Part shown: one piece after another, positions 22,715 through 34,142 of the stretch
How positions within the stretch are numbered: position 1 is the stretch's first letter
Layout: each line of letters opens with the position of its first letter
Origin: Phialemonium atrogriseum
Taxonomy: Eukaryota; Ascomycota; Sordariomycetes; Cephalothecales; Cephalothecaceae
Length of the DNA stretch: 64,000 nt
Direction of reading: 5' to 3'
Assembly (NCBI RefSeq): GCF_030411735.1
Contig: NW_026848139.1
Span: 1,833,309 to 1,897,308 of the forward strand
Notes under the pieces: model-generated
Database searches by the model: none
The model's input: the letters and a program-made list of their open reading frames with translations, nothing else
What the model was told of the DNA's origin: nothing
Made by a program: the position numbers and the translations under genes

Positions 22715-24040
22715 TTAATCCACTCCATCCTTCTTAGGCTTGCGTATCTCGCTCGGCCCAAGATCTCCCAACGCGACCTCAACCCAGAGAGGCACATGGT
22801 CACTGGGCCCACGCTCCGCAGGCGAATCCAAAATCCCCGTGCCCAAAACCCGCCCGCTCTCCCACAGCGCCTTGGACACGATAACCAAGTCGACCCTATC
22901 GCAACTACTCCCCCACTCCCTCGTCCGCGGATAATACGTGTACCTCCTCTCCAACCCATGCACCGCCCTAAAAGCATCAACCCCATCCAGACACGGCCCC
23001 CTCCCCTCCCCCTCCGCCCCAACATACGCCCCAGCCCGCACATTATCCCCCTCCCCAAAGAACCGAACATTAAAATCAGCCCTATTAACCGCATGCCTGG
23101 CCGGCCACGTCCGCAGCCGCGGGTAGCCATCCAGCGGCCCGCGCGCGACGTTGAGGTCCCCCGCCACGACGACGCCGAACCCGCGGCGCTCGAGACCGAG
23201 GCACTCGTCGCGGAGGCGCGCGTGGAACGCGACCTTGTGGTCGTGGCGCGTCCTGCCGCCCGCCGCAGGCGCGCCCGTGGCCGGGTCGCGGTACGGCGCC
23301 GAGGTGCCGTTGACGGCGTAGACGTTGATTAGGGCGAGGCGGGAGGAGGAGCTGGAACCCTCTGTGTCTGCCTTGGTTGCCTGGGGTCGGGTTTCGCCCG
23401 CTGCTGGTGGTGGTGGGGCTGGCGAGCGGGTCTCGACGATGCTGACGCGCCCCTCTAGGTCCCAGTCGACGGCGCGCACGCGGGCGACGTGGGCCCGCGC
23501 GAAGTCGGCGCGCAGGACGGTGCCGACGCCGTAGAGCCTGCCCTGGAAGGCGCCCGCGTTGTGTCTGTCCCGCGGCAGGGACGCGTCTAGGGTGTAGGTC
23601 CTGTCGGGCGTCGATCTGTCGCCTGGGCCGAGGCATGGGGTGTTGACTGCTGAGAGGAGGCGGGCTAGCGCGGTGGGGTTGGCTGGGTCGACCTTGAGCT
23701 CTTGCAGGAAGAGGACTTCGGGCCAGTTGTGCCGCGATAGGAAGGCCCGGAGGGAGTGGCTGCTCCTCTGCGGGACGGCCTCGGCGCCACTTGATGGTTT
23801 GAAGAAGGTTGTGATGCGGCCTGACGAAGGAGGGGGGACGAAGGGCCCTATGCCGTTGACGTTCCACGAGAACAGGCGCACCGTCTTTGGTGCGTCAAGT
23901 GGTTGTGGAGGCGGGTTTCCCTCCGGTTTTGCATCTTCGACGCAGTCAGGGGGTGCAAGTTTCCTGCGCTTCAGGGGCGGCGGGCTGATTTTTCGATCCA
24001 TTTCTCTCAGACATTTTAGAGGGCTATTTGCTCGGTGCAA
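22715..24040 (-). CDS. ExoIII-type AP endonuclease / DNase I-like phosphatase
   Basis: Intronless, 441 residues from the first ATG (24040); a second in-frame ATG at 24001 begins MDRKISPPPLKRRK, which looks like a nuclear localisation signal and may be the real start. Exonuclease III family motifs: LFSWNVNGIG, metal-binding Glu in LQELKV, NVYAVNG, GDLNVARGPLD, YYPRTREWGSSCDRVDLVIV and the terminal SDHVPLW. These residues are those used by APE1-type enzymes to cut the backbone at abasic sites. It lacks the C-terminal zf-GRF domain and length of fungal Apn2, so it is a shorter relative. There is a large Ala/Pro-rich insert (about 205-230). It acts in base-excision repair by homology. Confidence 0.85.
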   Translation of the reverse strand: MHRANSPLKCLREMDRKISPPPLKRRKLAPPDCVEDAKPEGNPPPQPLDAPKTVRLFSWNVNGIGPFVPPPSSGRITTFFKPSSGAEAVPQRSSHSLRAFLSRHNWPEVLFLQELKVDPANPTALARLLSAVNTPCLGPGDRSTPDRTYTLDASLPRDRHNAGAFQGRLYGVGTVLRADFARAHVARVRAVDWDLEGRVSIVETRSPAPPPPAAGETRPQATKADTEGSSSSSRLALINVYAVNGTSAPYRDPATGAPAAGGRTRHDHKVAFHARLRDECLGLERRGFGVVVAGDLNVARGPLDGYPRLRTWPARHAVNRADFNVRFFGEGDNVRAGAYVGAEGEGRGPCLDGVDAFRAVHGLERRYTYYPRTREWGSSCDRVDLVIVSKALWESGRVLGTGILDSPAERGPSDHVPLWVEVALGDLGPSEIRKPKKDGVD

Positions 24041-24811
24041 AGTTGAGCATAAAATCCACGAACCGCTTTAATTATTAACTAATGAACTTGCGCGGGACGG
24101 ATCGAAAGTGCGTGATGACGTCACAATATTGGTGTGGTCTAACTTAAGAAGCAAACAACATCTCTACCAGGAGTTATTAGAGGTCGAGATGTTGAAATGT
24201 CGATATGTCGATGCATCGCGCCTTGAACATACGTAACCGACTCTAGTTGAAGTCTTGTCACCCCTTGTGTTACCCTAGGCGGGAGTGGCGGAAGGATCAG
24301 CATCGTGCAGGTCAGGAGCTATCAGCTTGAACTCGATCTAGGATGGAGGGTGAACCACCCATCGCTGGGTTTCGCGGAGATGGAGGGGACGGGCCAGTCG
24401 TGTCAACCTGGTTCAGTCCCACACCCTCATCAGTTAGCTGTACGCAGTACTCGAACTGAGGAGTGAGGCGCAATGATGACACCCAAGAAAATGCGGCTTA
24501 GGGTAAATTATTTTTTTCATATGGGTTATATTCGTTGAGGTTGACCTTGTAGATTTGGAGATGTTGACGATGCTTCGGCGTTCTTGGCTAGTGAAGACAT
24601 AAGCAAGAATGAGTGACAGGTTCGTTGTGCTCTGTGGACGAAGTGATCTCTGAAATACACAGGGCCACATGCTGACGTGGCACACAAGACGGGACTGAAC
24701 AGCTGTATGCCCAAAGTCGTATTTAGAGAATGAAAGATTGCCCCTCCCCGAGATTCCACCCACAACCATCTGCCCGTCTCTCCACCCCCTTCCACTGCCC
24801 AGACTCCTCAC
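24041..24811. other. intergenic, endonuclease promoter and 3' end of cysteine-rich gene
   Basis: About 770 bp. Apart from the CRE palindrome no further feature recognised. Confidence 0.5.
24116..24123. promoter_or_regulatory. CRE-type palindrome TGACGTCA
   Basis: A perfect 8-bp TGACGTCA lies 76 bp upstream of the first ATG and about 115 bp upstream of the second ATG of the AP endonuclease gene. This is the consensus site of ATF/CREB bZIP factors such as fungal Atf1, which act in stress responses. A chance match is possible. Confidence 0.45.
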
Positions 24812-25171
24812 TCACTGCTTGTAGCACCTAGCATTGGGGCCACCGCAGTCGTCGGCGGCGCCGTAGTCGCAGCAGTCGCCGTTGGGAGCGCACTCGAAGA
24901 TGTGGTTGGCCACCCGCTTCTTGGTGATGACCCAGGCGCCGTTGTTGGTCCACACGCAGTTGCCGCACGAGTGGAACTGCTTGCCGCGGCTGTCGCACTT
25001 GCACCCGTTAGCCACGCACGCCCGCTTCTTCAGGTGCCCGCCGAGCACCTCGCCCCGCGCCTCGACGCCGGGCTGGATCTCGCCGATGGCGAGCTGCTGC
25101 AGCTCCGGAGTGCTGTCAGCGGTGGCCGCTGCGGCGGCGATGAAAAGGGCAAGGGGACCGAGGAAGCGCAT
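24812..25171 (-). CDS. small secreted cysteine-rich protein with KEX2 site
   Basis: Intronless, 119 residues. A signal peptide (MRFLGPLALFIAAAAATA) is followed by a short acidic pro-region that ends at Lys-Lys-Arg (residues 48-50), a KEX2-type dibasic site. The mature part of about 69 residues holds ten cysteines, including the pairs GCKC, SCGNC and DCC, enough for five disulfides. This make-up (signal, pro-peptide, small, Cys-rich) is that of fungal effectors or antimicrobial proteins. I do not recognise the fold, and no hydrophobin spacing (C-CC-C-C-CC-C) is present. It is probably secreted to the apoplast or medium. Function is unknown. Confidence 0.78.
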   Translation of the reverse strand: MRFLGPLALFIAAAAATADSTPELQQLAIGEIQPGVEARGEVLGGHLKKRACVANGCKCDSRGKQFHSCGNCVWTNNGAWVITKKRVANHIFECAPNGDCCDYGAADDCGGPNARCYKQ

Positions 25172-26930
25172 GGTGGTGGGTTTGTTTGTTTTGTTTTGTT
25201 TGGGTTCGTTACGGTGCCTTGAGAGAGAAGCTCTGAGTCAGCACTACAAGGTCAGGATAGCGCATCGAGAGAGCACATGAGCGCTTTGCGGAACCTACCG
25301 AGGAGTGCTCAGGATGGCTAAGGTATTCAGCGATGGTATTGAGAGACTTATTCTCCCCATCACCATCCCCCGACAATGCCTCTACTTATATATCCATTCC
25401 ATGCCCCAAGAGCCTGCCCCAAGAGCCACGGGATTATGTGCCATCAGGACGGCCAATTCGATCCCCGTCTTACAGTAGCTCCCGATGTCTCTGCCTCAAA
25501 ATGCTCAAATCTTGTCGAATATTGTCCAGCTTCACGATGTGTCGGACGATCAAGGCCTAAGCCGGTCAATTCCATGTCCGTCTTATGCGACACTCCAGAT
25601 ACCGCTGGTCTCAGACATTGTATTGCCCTATCTTTAAAAGATAAATTCCTACAGCGGATGGAGATCAATGCCCCAAGTGATGCTACTCCAAGCCGGGGTT
25701 CTTGGTGATTGGGCAGGGATGTTGTATTCAAGAGTCAAAATTACAACATCATCCGGTGTTAAAACCGCGTGGCTGGTCGCCAGCTCAACATGCAGCGGCT
25801 TGCCGCGTACGTGTGATGCGCCAGTTTTCTATTCTTGGCCGAAAGGTAACCCAAATTGCGACCCTGATTCGTCCGTGAGTCCCAAAATGAAACATCCGGT
25901 AGCGTTGACTCGGTGCTTGCTGCATTTCAGCTGTGATTTTAATTAATTACCTGCTCAATGACCGCAACGTTTCAATCGGCGAGATCCCAGTCAATTGGCT
26001 GTGAGGTCACGATCTCAACCGGGCCGATGGATGCTTTTGCTTATTGTCACCGCCGAAGCCCTCGCCTAGGAAACATCGTCGGCTCGACCAGTGATAGGAA
26101 TTGTCAGCTCTGTGTGGGCTGACCGGGCACCAATGTAACGGGACCAAGCGCTTCGCCACAGCTCTGCGCTGGCCGGTCTTGACGATCGGCTCTGTAACCT
26201 GAATTGGATCTGCATTCCGAGGTCCCGATCTGCATCAGCCTTCCCTATAGTGTGGCAGGCAGCTGATTACCCCACAACCCCTTACATGTCAGCATTGTAA
26301 GATATGTTCTCAAAGTTCAGCTGCGAAGGGGCAACCTCACTCCGCTGTGTTACGAAGTACTCGGGCATGATTGACAAAGTCATCACTATTAGTCCAGATA
26401 ATGATGGTGCTTTTTGAAACTCGGTGGAGTTGTGTGAATAAGACGGCCCAAGGCGTACTTTTGAACCAGAAAACTTACATTTGGATTACCAAACTTCGCC
26501 AAGCCATACATATAGGGCGGGCGAAATACAGGTAAACCACGCATTATTAGGAATGGAATAGAACTGTCTGATCTGTCAGGATAATCAACCGGTGGGCGAA
26601 ACGAAGGTAAAAGCAGACGGGATTCACATGTCCATCAGCACAGCAAAAAAGGGTAACGCACCGGAGTTGCCTAGTAAGGCCACAAACAAACAGCAGAGAC
26701 AAAGTAGTGATTAGTAGATAATTACCTAGTCAGCTAAAGTTAGTGGTAGTCTCTGTCTATCCTCACACTAGGTAGGTAAGATTTGAAAGCTCTACCCCTC
26801 TACCCCTTCAGTCGAGTCGGTTGAGACGCAATGTTAGTCGTCAGGGGCAAAAAAAAGGCCGCATTTCAATCCTCGTCCCCCCGCTTGGACTGGAGGAATA
26901 ATTAAATAAAAATGAAGACAAAAAGAATGG
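25172..26930. other. long intergenic region, no protein gene seen
   Basis: About 1.75 kb between the cysteine-rich gene start and the tRNA. The first part carries the promoter of the cysteine-rich gene. The rest shows only short frames without family resemblance. Confidence 0.5.
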
Positions 26931-27021
26931 TGACCCTAGCCTGACTCGAACAGACAACCTTTTGATATGTTCCTCTGAAAATCAGTTGGAATCAAACGCG
27001 CTACCATTGTGCTATAGGGCC
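26931..27021 (-). tRNA. tRNA-Trp (CCA) with 19-nt intron
   Basis: Minus-strand cloverleaf. The 7-bp acceptor stem GGCCCTA/TAGGGTC has one G-T pair. The D arm is GCAC-AATGGTA-GCGC with one A-C mismatch. The anticodon stem is TTTGA/TCAAA, and the loop TT-CCA-A is interrupted after position 37 by a 19-nt intron (about 26967-26985). The T arm is GTCTG-TTCGAGT-CAGGC. The discriminator base is A. A T-run just downstream on the minus strand (about 26920-26924) would end RNA polymerase III transcription. Mature length is 72 nt without CCA. Confidence 0.88.
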
Positions 27022-27794
27022 GATGATTTAGTGCTATGCAACGATTCAGTCTAAGCATGATTATATAGTAACGATGTTAGCCAACCAATAATGCAACAAG
27101 CTGCGGAGAATGCCAAGCCGCAGTTTTCCTTCAGGTGGGTCTAGGGGCGGGTACTTGGAAATTTCAGATGCGGGTTGCACACGGGCTCGACGGGGCACCC
27201 TCGGGCCTAGACCGGCTCTTGGGACGACGAGTTGCACCACCGCCACCGCCTCACTGATGTACTTCATCACCGTGCCGTGGGGCGCCCCTATTCATTTACA
27301 GTAGGGTAGGCATTCTGCCTTCATCGCTCTGCGCTGGCTCTAGAACTTATGAGTCAAAGTAAATAGAACTGACCATCTCGTCATCCTCACACATTAATTC
27401 CCGCAACTCACCCTTTCGCAGTTTCTGAGCTGAGATGAGGTTCCCATTCACAATAAAAGCAGTGTGAAAGATAAGTGATATCCTGCCAAAGGCGAAATTT
27501 GCAGGACAAAGTTCCATCACAACAAATTAGTGCAGGTTAGACGGCGTCTGCAAAATGGGGCACCGCATTTGCCGGAGCGGGGAATCTTGGGATTTCGGGT
27601 ATCTCGATTTTCTCGCCCACGTCATGTTGAAAACCATTACCATCCGCCGACGAATTCACAACTCTCGATAACTCTTGGCTCCGACCTCCGGTTTCCGCAT
27701 AATTCGGCCCAACCAGTCGGGGGTGAAGAGCCAGTGACCGCCTTCTGACCGGCCCTCCCCAACCCCCTATCCGCGCCCCCCCACAACCTCAACA
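27022..27794. other. intergenic, no gene seen
   Basis: About 770 bp between the tRNA and the deacetylase-like gene. The end nearest the gene is pyrimidine- and C-rich, as is common just before fungal starts. Confidence 0.5.
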
Positions 27795-28616
27795 ATGGCC
27801 CAAACCCGCTGGCCCAGCTCAGCCAAAGCAGCCATAAGCTTCACAATGGACAACCTCGGCGAAGCCCAAGACGTGAACAAGGGCCTCTGGCCGCCGCACG
27901 AGCCAACAGGCCACCACCCCTCCGTGACAACCACCCTCCCGCGCATGCTCGACTCCCTAGCCCGCCACGGCGTGCGCGCGACTTACTTCGCCGAGTCGTG
28001 GAGCCTGGCCGTGTACGCCGCCGCCGTGGCGGACCTGCGCAACCGCGGCCACGAGGTGGCCTGGCACGGCTACCAGCACGAGCCGTGGGCGGCCCAGTCG
28101 CCCGCCGACGAGGACCTCAACTTCCGGCGCAGCTTCGCCGCCGCCTCCGACGCGGGGATCACGTACGCCGGCTTCCGACCGCCGGGGGGAACCGTCAACG
28201 AGCGGACGTACGGCCTCCTGCGGCGGCACGGCGTCGAGTACGTGTCGCCGCTGGGCACCTTCGGCGTCGGCGGGGAGGGCGTCGTGGTGCTGCCGTTCGA
28301 GTGGCGGGGCGTCGACGCGTTCTACTACATGGACAAGTTCGCCGACATCCGGGAGGCGCACGGGGAGCCGAGGGAGTGCCTCGCGCCCGGCGCGTTCAGG
28401 GAGTTCCTGCTCGCCAAGATCGACGAGGTCGTCGCCGCGGGCGGTTACCTGTCCGTCCTGTTCCACCCCTTCCTGCAGACCAGCGAGGAGAGGTTCGCCG
28501 TCATGGAGGACGTGCTGCAGCGCATCGCCGGCGACCCGGATATCTGGTGCGCGCCCTGCAACGAGGTTAGTCGGTGGGTGAGGGAGCACCCGAGCCTCTT
28601 TGGGTCGGAGAGTTAG
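27795..28616 (+). CDS. polysaccharide deacetylase (NodB/CE4)-like protein
   Basis: Intronless, 273 residues. NodB-type motifs: motif 1 SFTMDN (Asp19-Asn20 in place of the usual Asp-Asp), motif 2 HGYQHE (His91, His95, the metal ligands H-x3-H), motif 3 FRPPGG (128-132) and a late LFHP. The order and spacing fit the PuuE/HpPgdA-like branch of the family, which includes hydrolases acting on small amides as well as deacetylases. No signal peptide, so an intracellular enzyme is more likely than a cell-wall chitin deacetylase. The first metal-binding Asp of the TFDD motif is replaced or shifted, so activity needs testing. Strong GC third-position bias supports coding. Confidence 0.85.
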   Translation: MAQTRWPSSAKAAISFTMDNLGEAQDVNKGLWPPHEPTGHHPSVTTTLPRMLDSLARHGVRATYFAESWSLAVYAAAVADLRNRGHEVAWHGYQHEPWAAQSPADEDLNFRRSFAAASDAGITYAGFRPPGGTVNERTYGLLRRHGVEYVSPLGTFGVGGEGVVVLPFEWRGVDAFYYMDKFADIREAHGEPRECLAPGAFREFLLAKIDEVVAAGGYLSVLFHPFLQTSEERFAVMEDVLQRIAGDPDIWCAPCNEVSRWVREHPSLFGSES

Positions 28617-29177
28617 CCTGAATGGACCAAAGTCGAATTAATTGGAGAATGAAACTCGGAGTGATTCCCCAAATTTGGGTACTGGTCCAACAGCCAACCA
28701 TTTTTGGTTCTTGGACATTCAAGGCGAAGGAGGCACGGGAGAGATTGCAGGCGAGCGACCGGTATCCAAGGGCAATTTTCAATCTTTGGCAGACCTGGAA
28801 TGGCTCGCTGACCTTAATAGATAAGGTAGAAATATTACGAGTGCTGGGCCCCAGAGGCTTTGCATGGCACAGAAAGAAGCCAGTGGGTCTTAATATGTAC
28901 TATCTGAGCACGTAGTTATACATATCATAAACGAGGTTGCCCGTTCGTGCGCAACTAGTTTACGCTCAATTACGAAACATGCAAACAAATCAAACCAAGT
29001 ATTTGGTGTATGCCAGGACTGGATCTCGTCAGTCCATAAAATGCTGGTTGTAAAGCAACTAGGCGGCCTGTAAGCATAATTATGGTTGGACATTTTAACT
29101 CGTCCCAAGGCATTCTCCCTCAACAAGCAACGGGGAATCGGGGTGGGTGGCGCGCCAGATCAGTTTGCTCCCATCGT
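28617..29177. other. intergenic, convergent 3' ends
   Basis: About 560 bp between the deacetylase-like stop and the MER3 stop; nothing recognised. Confidence 0.5.
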
Positions 29178-32100
29178 TCAGACGAAGGTCACATAGCCCC
29201 GGAATAGGTCGACAAAGTCTTGGTCAAAGTCCTGGACCCACGAAGGCTCACCGTCCTGCTTCCCCGGTCCCTCCCCCGCAACTGTACCACCGCCATTGCC
29301 AGGCTCCGGGCCCAGATCGTCATGGCTCGTTTGCATACGGCCTAGGGAAGGGGCTCTAGTGGCTTCGTCGTCAGCCATGACTTCGCCTCCGAGGTTATGG
29401 CACGTGGGCTCGTCAAAGTCGTTCTCGGGAGCATCCGAAGACTGGTCGCTTTGGGAGGACGGGGAAGAAGCCACATCACATAACTTCGCGGCCTCCCGAA
29501 TTGCTTTCTTTGCCGAGCGGTTGTCCAATTCATCCATCGATTCTGGCTGGTTTGCGATTGGCGAAATAGGGAGGTTGGCAATTGTGGAGTAGAGCATGGT
29601 GTCCATAGCTCCAGATTTGAAGGGCCCTTGAGAACCATGTCCATGTTCCTGTTGTGGTTGTGTGTGCTTGCTGCCAACAAGTTTGTTTCCGCTGCCGTGG
29701 TCAAACTCATCCAAGTCACCGTAGTCCGTCGACTCTCCCCGCGACGAAATAATCTCACCGCCCTCGTTGGTACCTGGGTGGACAACTGATGCGTTCGAGC
29801 GGTAACTCACCTGCCCGCCTTGCGACTTGCCGTCGATATCGTCTTGGACCCGACCTCTTGAGATGCTCTTCTTTCTGCTTCTCTGCCCCTTTGGTAACTC
29901 CGTGTGCGGGTCCGCATCATCATCACTGAAGGCGGAGAGGTCAATGCACTCGAGATCAGAATCGTCCCAGACAGTGTTCCGCCAGTTGGTTTCCTCGGCT
30001 GGTGCTGGATTGAGTAACTGGTGGTCGGGCTTTCTGGTGCTAGCCATGTCGCCGTCTTGTACCTTTAGACGCTTATTCCAGGCAACTGATCCGTCTCTGG
30101 CGATAGGATTGGTACGGGGCAGTGCAGGCTCGGAAGGACTACCCCCATCCTCGCCGCCTGTCTTTCTCTTTTTGGAAGAAGGTTTGATCTTCCGAGGCTT
30201 ATCAAGGCCATCTTTACAGCATCGGTGGGTACATAGTTTGCCAGCTTTGGTTGGAACACCTCCGCTGCAGGCGTGGTTGCACTGCCACCTCCCGTTCGGC
30301 AGCTGGACAGGCTCACGTTGGAGCTCAGCCTCAGGTCCTGGGGCGTGCCGACTGCTCAAGGGACCCGAGCCCCAAAGTCGGAACTGCGACTGCGGCGTTG
30401 TCGATCCGAGCAGCTCATTAATGAGCGGAAACTCGTCGTCGTCGTCTGGTTCCGGAACTTCTCCGGCGCGCTGTTCTTCAACTGTGTTCACGAGCTCTGC
30501 CGCCTCCAGAAGTTCAGCATCACAAATGTCCGCGTCATTCCCCTCCTCAAACGTCCTGTTGATGTGAGAATGACGAACTTGGGATTCGTCGTTCTGTGCT
30601 TTCGGGAAGGCCGAGGCTGGGATATTGTGCTTGACGGACTTTGAGACACAAGCGCCAACAATCTCCTGACAACCGAAGTTGCACTGTATTTGATCACTCG
30701 CTCCGTTGAGCTCGGCGGTAAATTTCAACTCCAACCCGCTTGTTTTATCGACCTTGTTGAGACTCCCACGCCAGAAGTAGACCAGCGCACCGCTAGTGGT
30801 CTCTGCGAGGAACGTCGCAAACGGAATCTTGCCGAGCCAGTTGGACTGGCCTTTGGGGTTCATGTGACGAAGAACTGCCTTCACGTTGACTGCGAGGACG
30901 TCTTTGCCGCCGAACGAGGTGATGCCGTGGCCTGTGACCGAAGCCTCGATGGCGAGGCGGGGAAACTTGTCCAGATGGTCGAGCGTTTTCTTCCCAAACG
31001 GCGGGTTCCGCGCAAGGAGCCTCTCGATCTCGCTGTAATCCTTCTCCGCAAGCTGCAACACTGTCCGCACGTCCTGGCTTACCAACTTCCTCATGCCGAC
31101 TGCTCCAATCGATGGGATCTGCAGCAACTGAGACGGCCGCCCTTCCCACGCCTCTGCGGCCACGGATCTGGCAAGTTCAAGGGCTGTTCTAGTACCAATA
31201 CTGTCGCGATCATGGCCCTTGCAGTCAATGACGCAGCACAGGAGGCGCTGTAGTCGCTCAAAGACGAGTCTCTTCTCCATGATAAGCTGCCGTTTGAGCT
31301 TCGACCCTTCCGTTGAGTCGGGATATTCGCCGCCGCCAAGGTGAAGCTGAACGAGCAGGGATATCTTGTGCCAGGTCTGGGTGACCGACTCCCTGATCGG
31401 GAACATGATGAAAGGAGATCTGTTGACTTCCCGGAAAAGGACTCTCTCTGCTGGCTTGAAACGAAACTCCTTGAATTCCGCCGCTCTGGAGACAGTATTC
31501 AGCTGGAAGGTATGTCAGCCAATGCTCAGCCGGTCTTGGAACTGCGGCTGGACTACCCACAAGTTCTTCCATCTTCACTGCTCTTGGAAGCTCAAGCAGC
31601 AGCTTCATCGTGTTGAACTCGACCATATACTTGGCCATGGCGCATCCGTACTCAGTTGCCGTGAATGACTGGCCTTGGGTCGTTAGGCCAAGCTCCTGCA
31701 ATAGCTTTATATCTCGCTCGCATATTTCCGCCAGCCGGTCATCAGTGTCCTGTATGCACGATGCCGACTCGGTTAGCCGATAATGGTCAGGGTTTCGTCG
31801 CATTCGAACACTCAGAAACGTCCCGCTCAGCCACTTCTTCGCGGATGGGAGGTCGCCAATGGTACGCAAACCAATCTCGGAATTGAGGTGCTCAATGAGG
31901 TGAAGATGAAGGGTGCTCTCCAGGATCTCCTGTCCCGATACCATCTTTTCGTACCGCCCTTTGTTGGCGTTTCTGGTAAGGATGATGGCATTCGCACTGT
32001 CATCGAACTGTGGCCTGCCGGCGCGTCCCAGCATTTGCATGGCCTCCAAGTCAGAATAGTCCTGCAGCCGACCGTCTTGAAACCCGACAGTACCCTTCAG

Positions 32101-34142
32101 CACGACCGTGTGACAGGGCAAATTGACGCCCACGGCGAGAGTGGAAGTGCAGCAAATGACCCCCAGATCGCCCTTAAGGAAGTGCTTCTCCACGGTGTTG
32201 CGGTCCTGGGCATCGAGACCGGCGTGATGGAACGCAACCCCGAATTGGACGATCTCTTGAAGCTCCCTGCTGACGACGGGAATGCGGCTGGAAGGAGCGT
32301 GCCAAATTTTGTCGTCGTTGCCCATGGCGGCCCACAGCTCAGCAAGCTTGGCGGCCGTCGTTTCACAGGATTTCCGGGTGAAGCAGAAAATGAGGATTGG
32401 CTTTCGGCGCGTATGGTTTGCAAGCAGCATGGGGAGCTTTTGGTCGAGGAACTTGTCGAAGATGTAGTCATTCCCATTGCAGTCGTAACCGTACACGTAC
32501 TTCTTGAGCTTGACTGGTCGGAGATCCTCGCCGAAGACCTCTCGACGAGCGGGAAGATGCTGGTTTGTGTGATCTCGCCCAAGCCATTTGGCGATGTCCC
32601 CAGAGTTGGGTACGGTCGCGCTCAGTGCCACAAAGCGGACATTTGCGCCAATGGTCTTCATGCGTGATACCACGGCTTCCAATGTGGCCCCACGAACATC
32701 CTTGAGGATATGGACCTCGTCAATCAGGAAAAGCTCAACCATCTGAAGAAGCTTTCGGTGATCGTGCCACTTTCTGGTGATGGAATCCCATTTCTCAGGG
32801 GTCGTGATGATAATCGAGGCGTTGCCAACGCGCCGCATTTCAGAGTAGGAAGTGTCTCCAGTCAGTTCGGCGCATTGGAGATTCATGTGGCCGAATTTCT
32901 TCTCCCAATCCCGCGTACGCTCCGAGCAGAGGGCTTTTGTCGGGGCTTGATAGACGATCTTGAAGTTCTCGTTGCCCCGTTCGGCAACCAGTTTGCACAC
33001 TGCTAGTTCCAGGATCACTGTCTTGCCGCTCCCCGTCGGGGCCGAAACCACAACATTGTCATTAGAGCAGTATACCGCATCGAAGCACTTGGATTGTACT
33101 GCGTTGAACACTTCGTAGGGAAACAGTGCTCGGAACTTGTCGGGCAGTGCCTGTCGAGGGCTGATGAGAGGTATCCCGTTTGCCATCGGAGGCGCGTGAG
33201 GAAGCTCCATCTGAGAAGACAGGATTTTCTGCGGCTGGGAGGGCGACAAGCTCATCTGTGTCGGTTGTGGGTCGGTTGGATATGACGCGTGAGAGTGCTT
33301 GCGAAGACCGGCTCTTGCAGCTGGGCTTGAACTTCCAGGTTCTGAGGACGACGTTGCAGTTGTGGATGGCTTCCTCGTGCCTTGGCCATGTTCGTAGGAT
33401 GCTGTCCTAATTAGTATTGAATAATCAGGAAGAGGCGGAAAGTACTCACCCGAGTAGAATGGCGGTGTATCCTGCTGCAAGCCGGGATGCAGTTCTCTCA
33501 ACCGATGAGCTGGCGCTCGGGTCGCCGTATTCAGTGTTGCAGGGTTGGGCATCTGACTCCCGGAGAATTGGGATCCGAGAGAACATTGAGTTCCAGGGAA
33601 GGGACCATTGGGGAATGAGAGTCCAGAGTAGCTTGTAGGATGTCCAACCGGGACAGACGAACGGGTGGGAAAATTACTTGGTGGGAGTGAAATCCGCTGG
33701 GTGCCGTGGATCGTTGCACTGGAAGTGTGCGGTGACGGAATGCCCAAGAGCCGTCGATCTACACCCGTACCACAGTCAGCGTCATCATAACCGCCATATT
33801 GGGCACGGAGGACGAACCGAATTCATCAAGTCCGTGGTGATCAAAGCCCGACAACATGGAACGAGGGACATGGTACGTTGATGTTTGTTGAACATGTCTC
33901 GGAAACCCATCGTTCAGGGATGCATTATGCATAGATTCGGGAGTAAAGTTTGGTTGGACTGGGTCCTCTCTCGGCTCACCGCCGGTTGGGAAGGGAGTCC
34001 GTTGGCCTGGGATCCTCTGGCCAACTCGGGGCCCGTCCCAGTGCCAGCCTGCCGACATGATGGCGGGTTCTTTTTTGTGGCCGGGGGGAGGATCGGGATC
34101 GGTCGGCCAGATCCCCTCCGGTATCGTAGAATTGATTGACAA
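29178..34142 (-). CDS. MER3: ATP-dependent DNA helicase MER3/HFM1
   Basis: Three exons on the minus strand: 34142-33818, 33758-31561, 31502-29178; phases agree and give 1615 residues. A second possible ATG at 34058 would remove 28 residues. Residues 1-310 are disordered. The Ski2-like helicase core follows: Walker A SAPTGSGKT (347-355), DEVH (455-458), SATVPNSGDIA, FHHAGL and motif VI GRAGRPQFDD, then a winged-helix part and a Sec63-type domain. The C-terminal region is disordered and acidic, with a cysteine cluster (CNHACSGG...CTHRCCKDGL) typical of fungal MER3. The enzyme unwinds DNA at meiotic recombination intermediates and promotes interfering crossovers (ZMM group). The first intron donor (GTTCGT) is weak; the second pair is GTGGGT/CAG. 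Confidence 0.9.
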
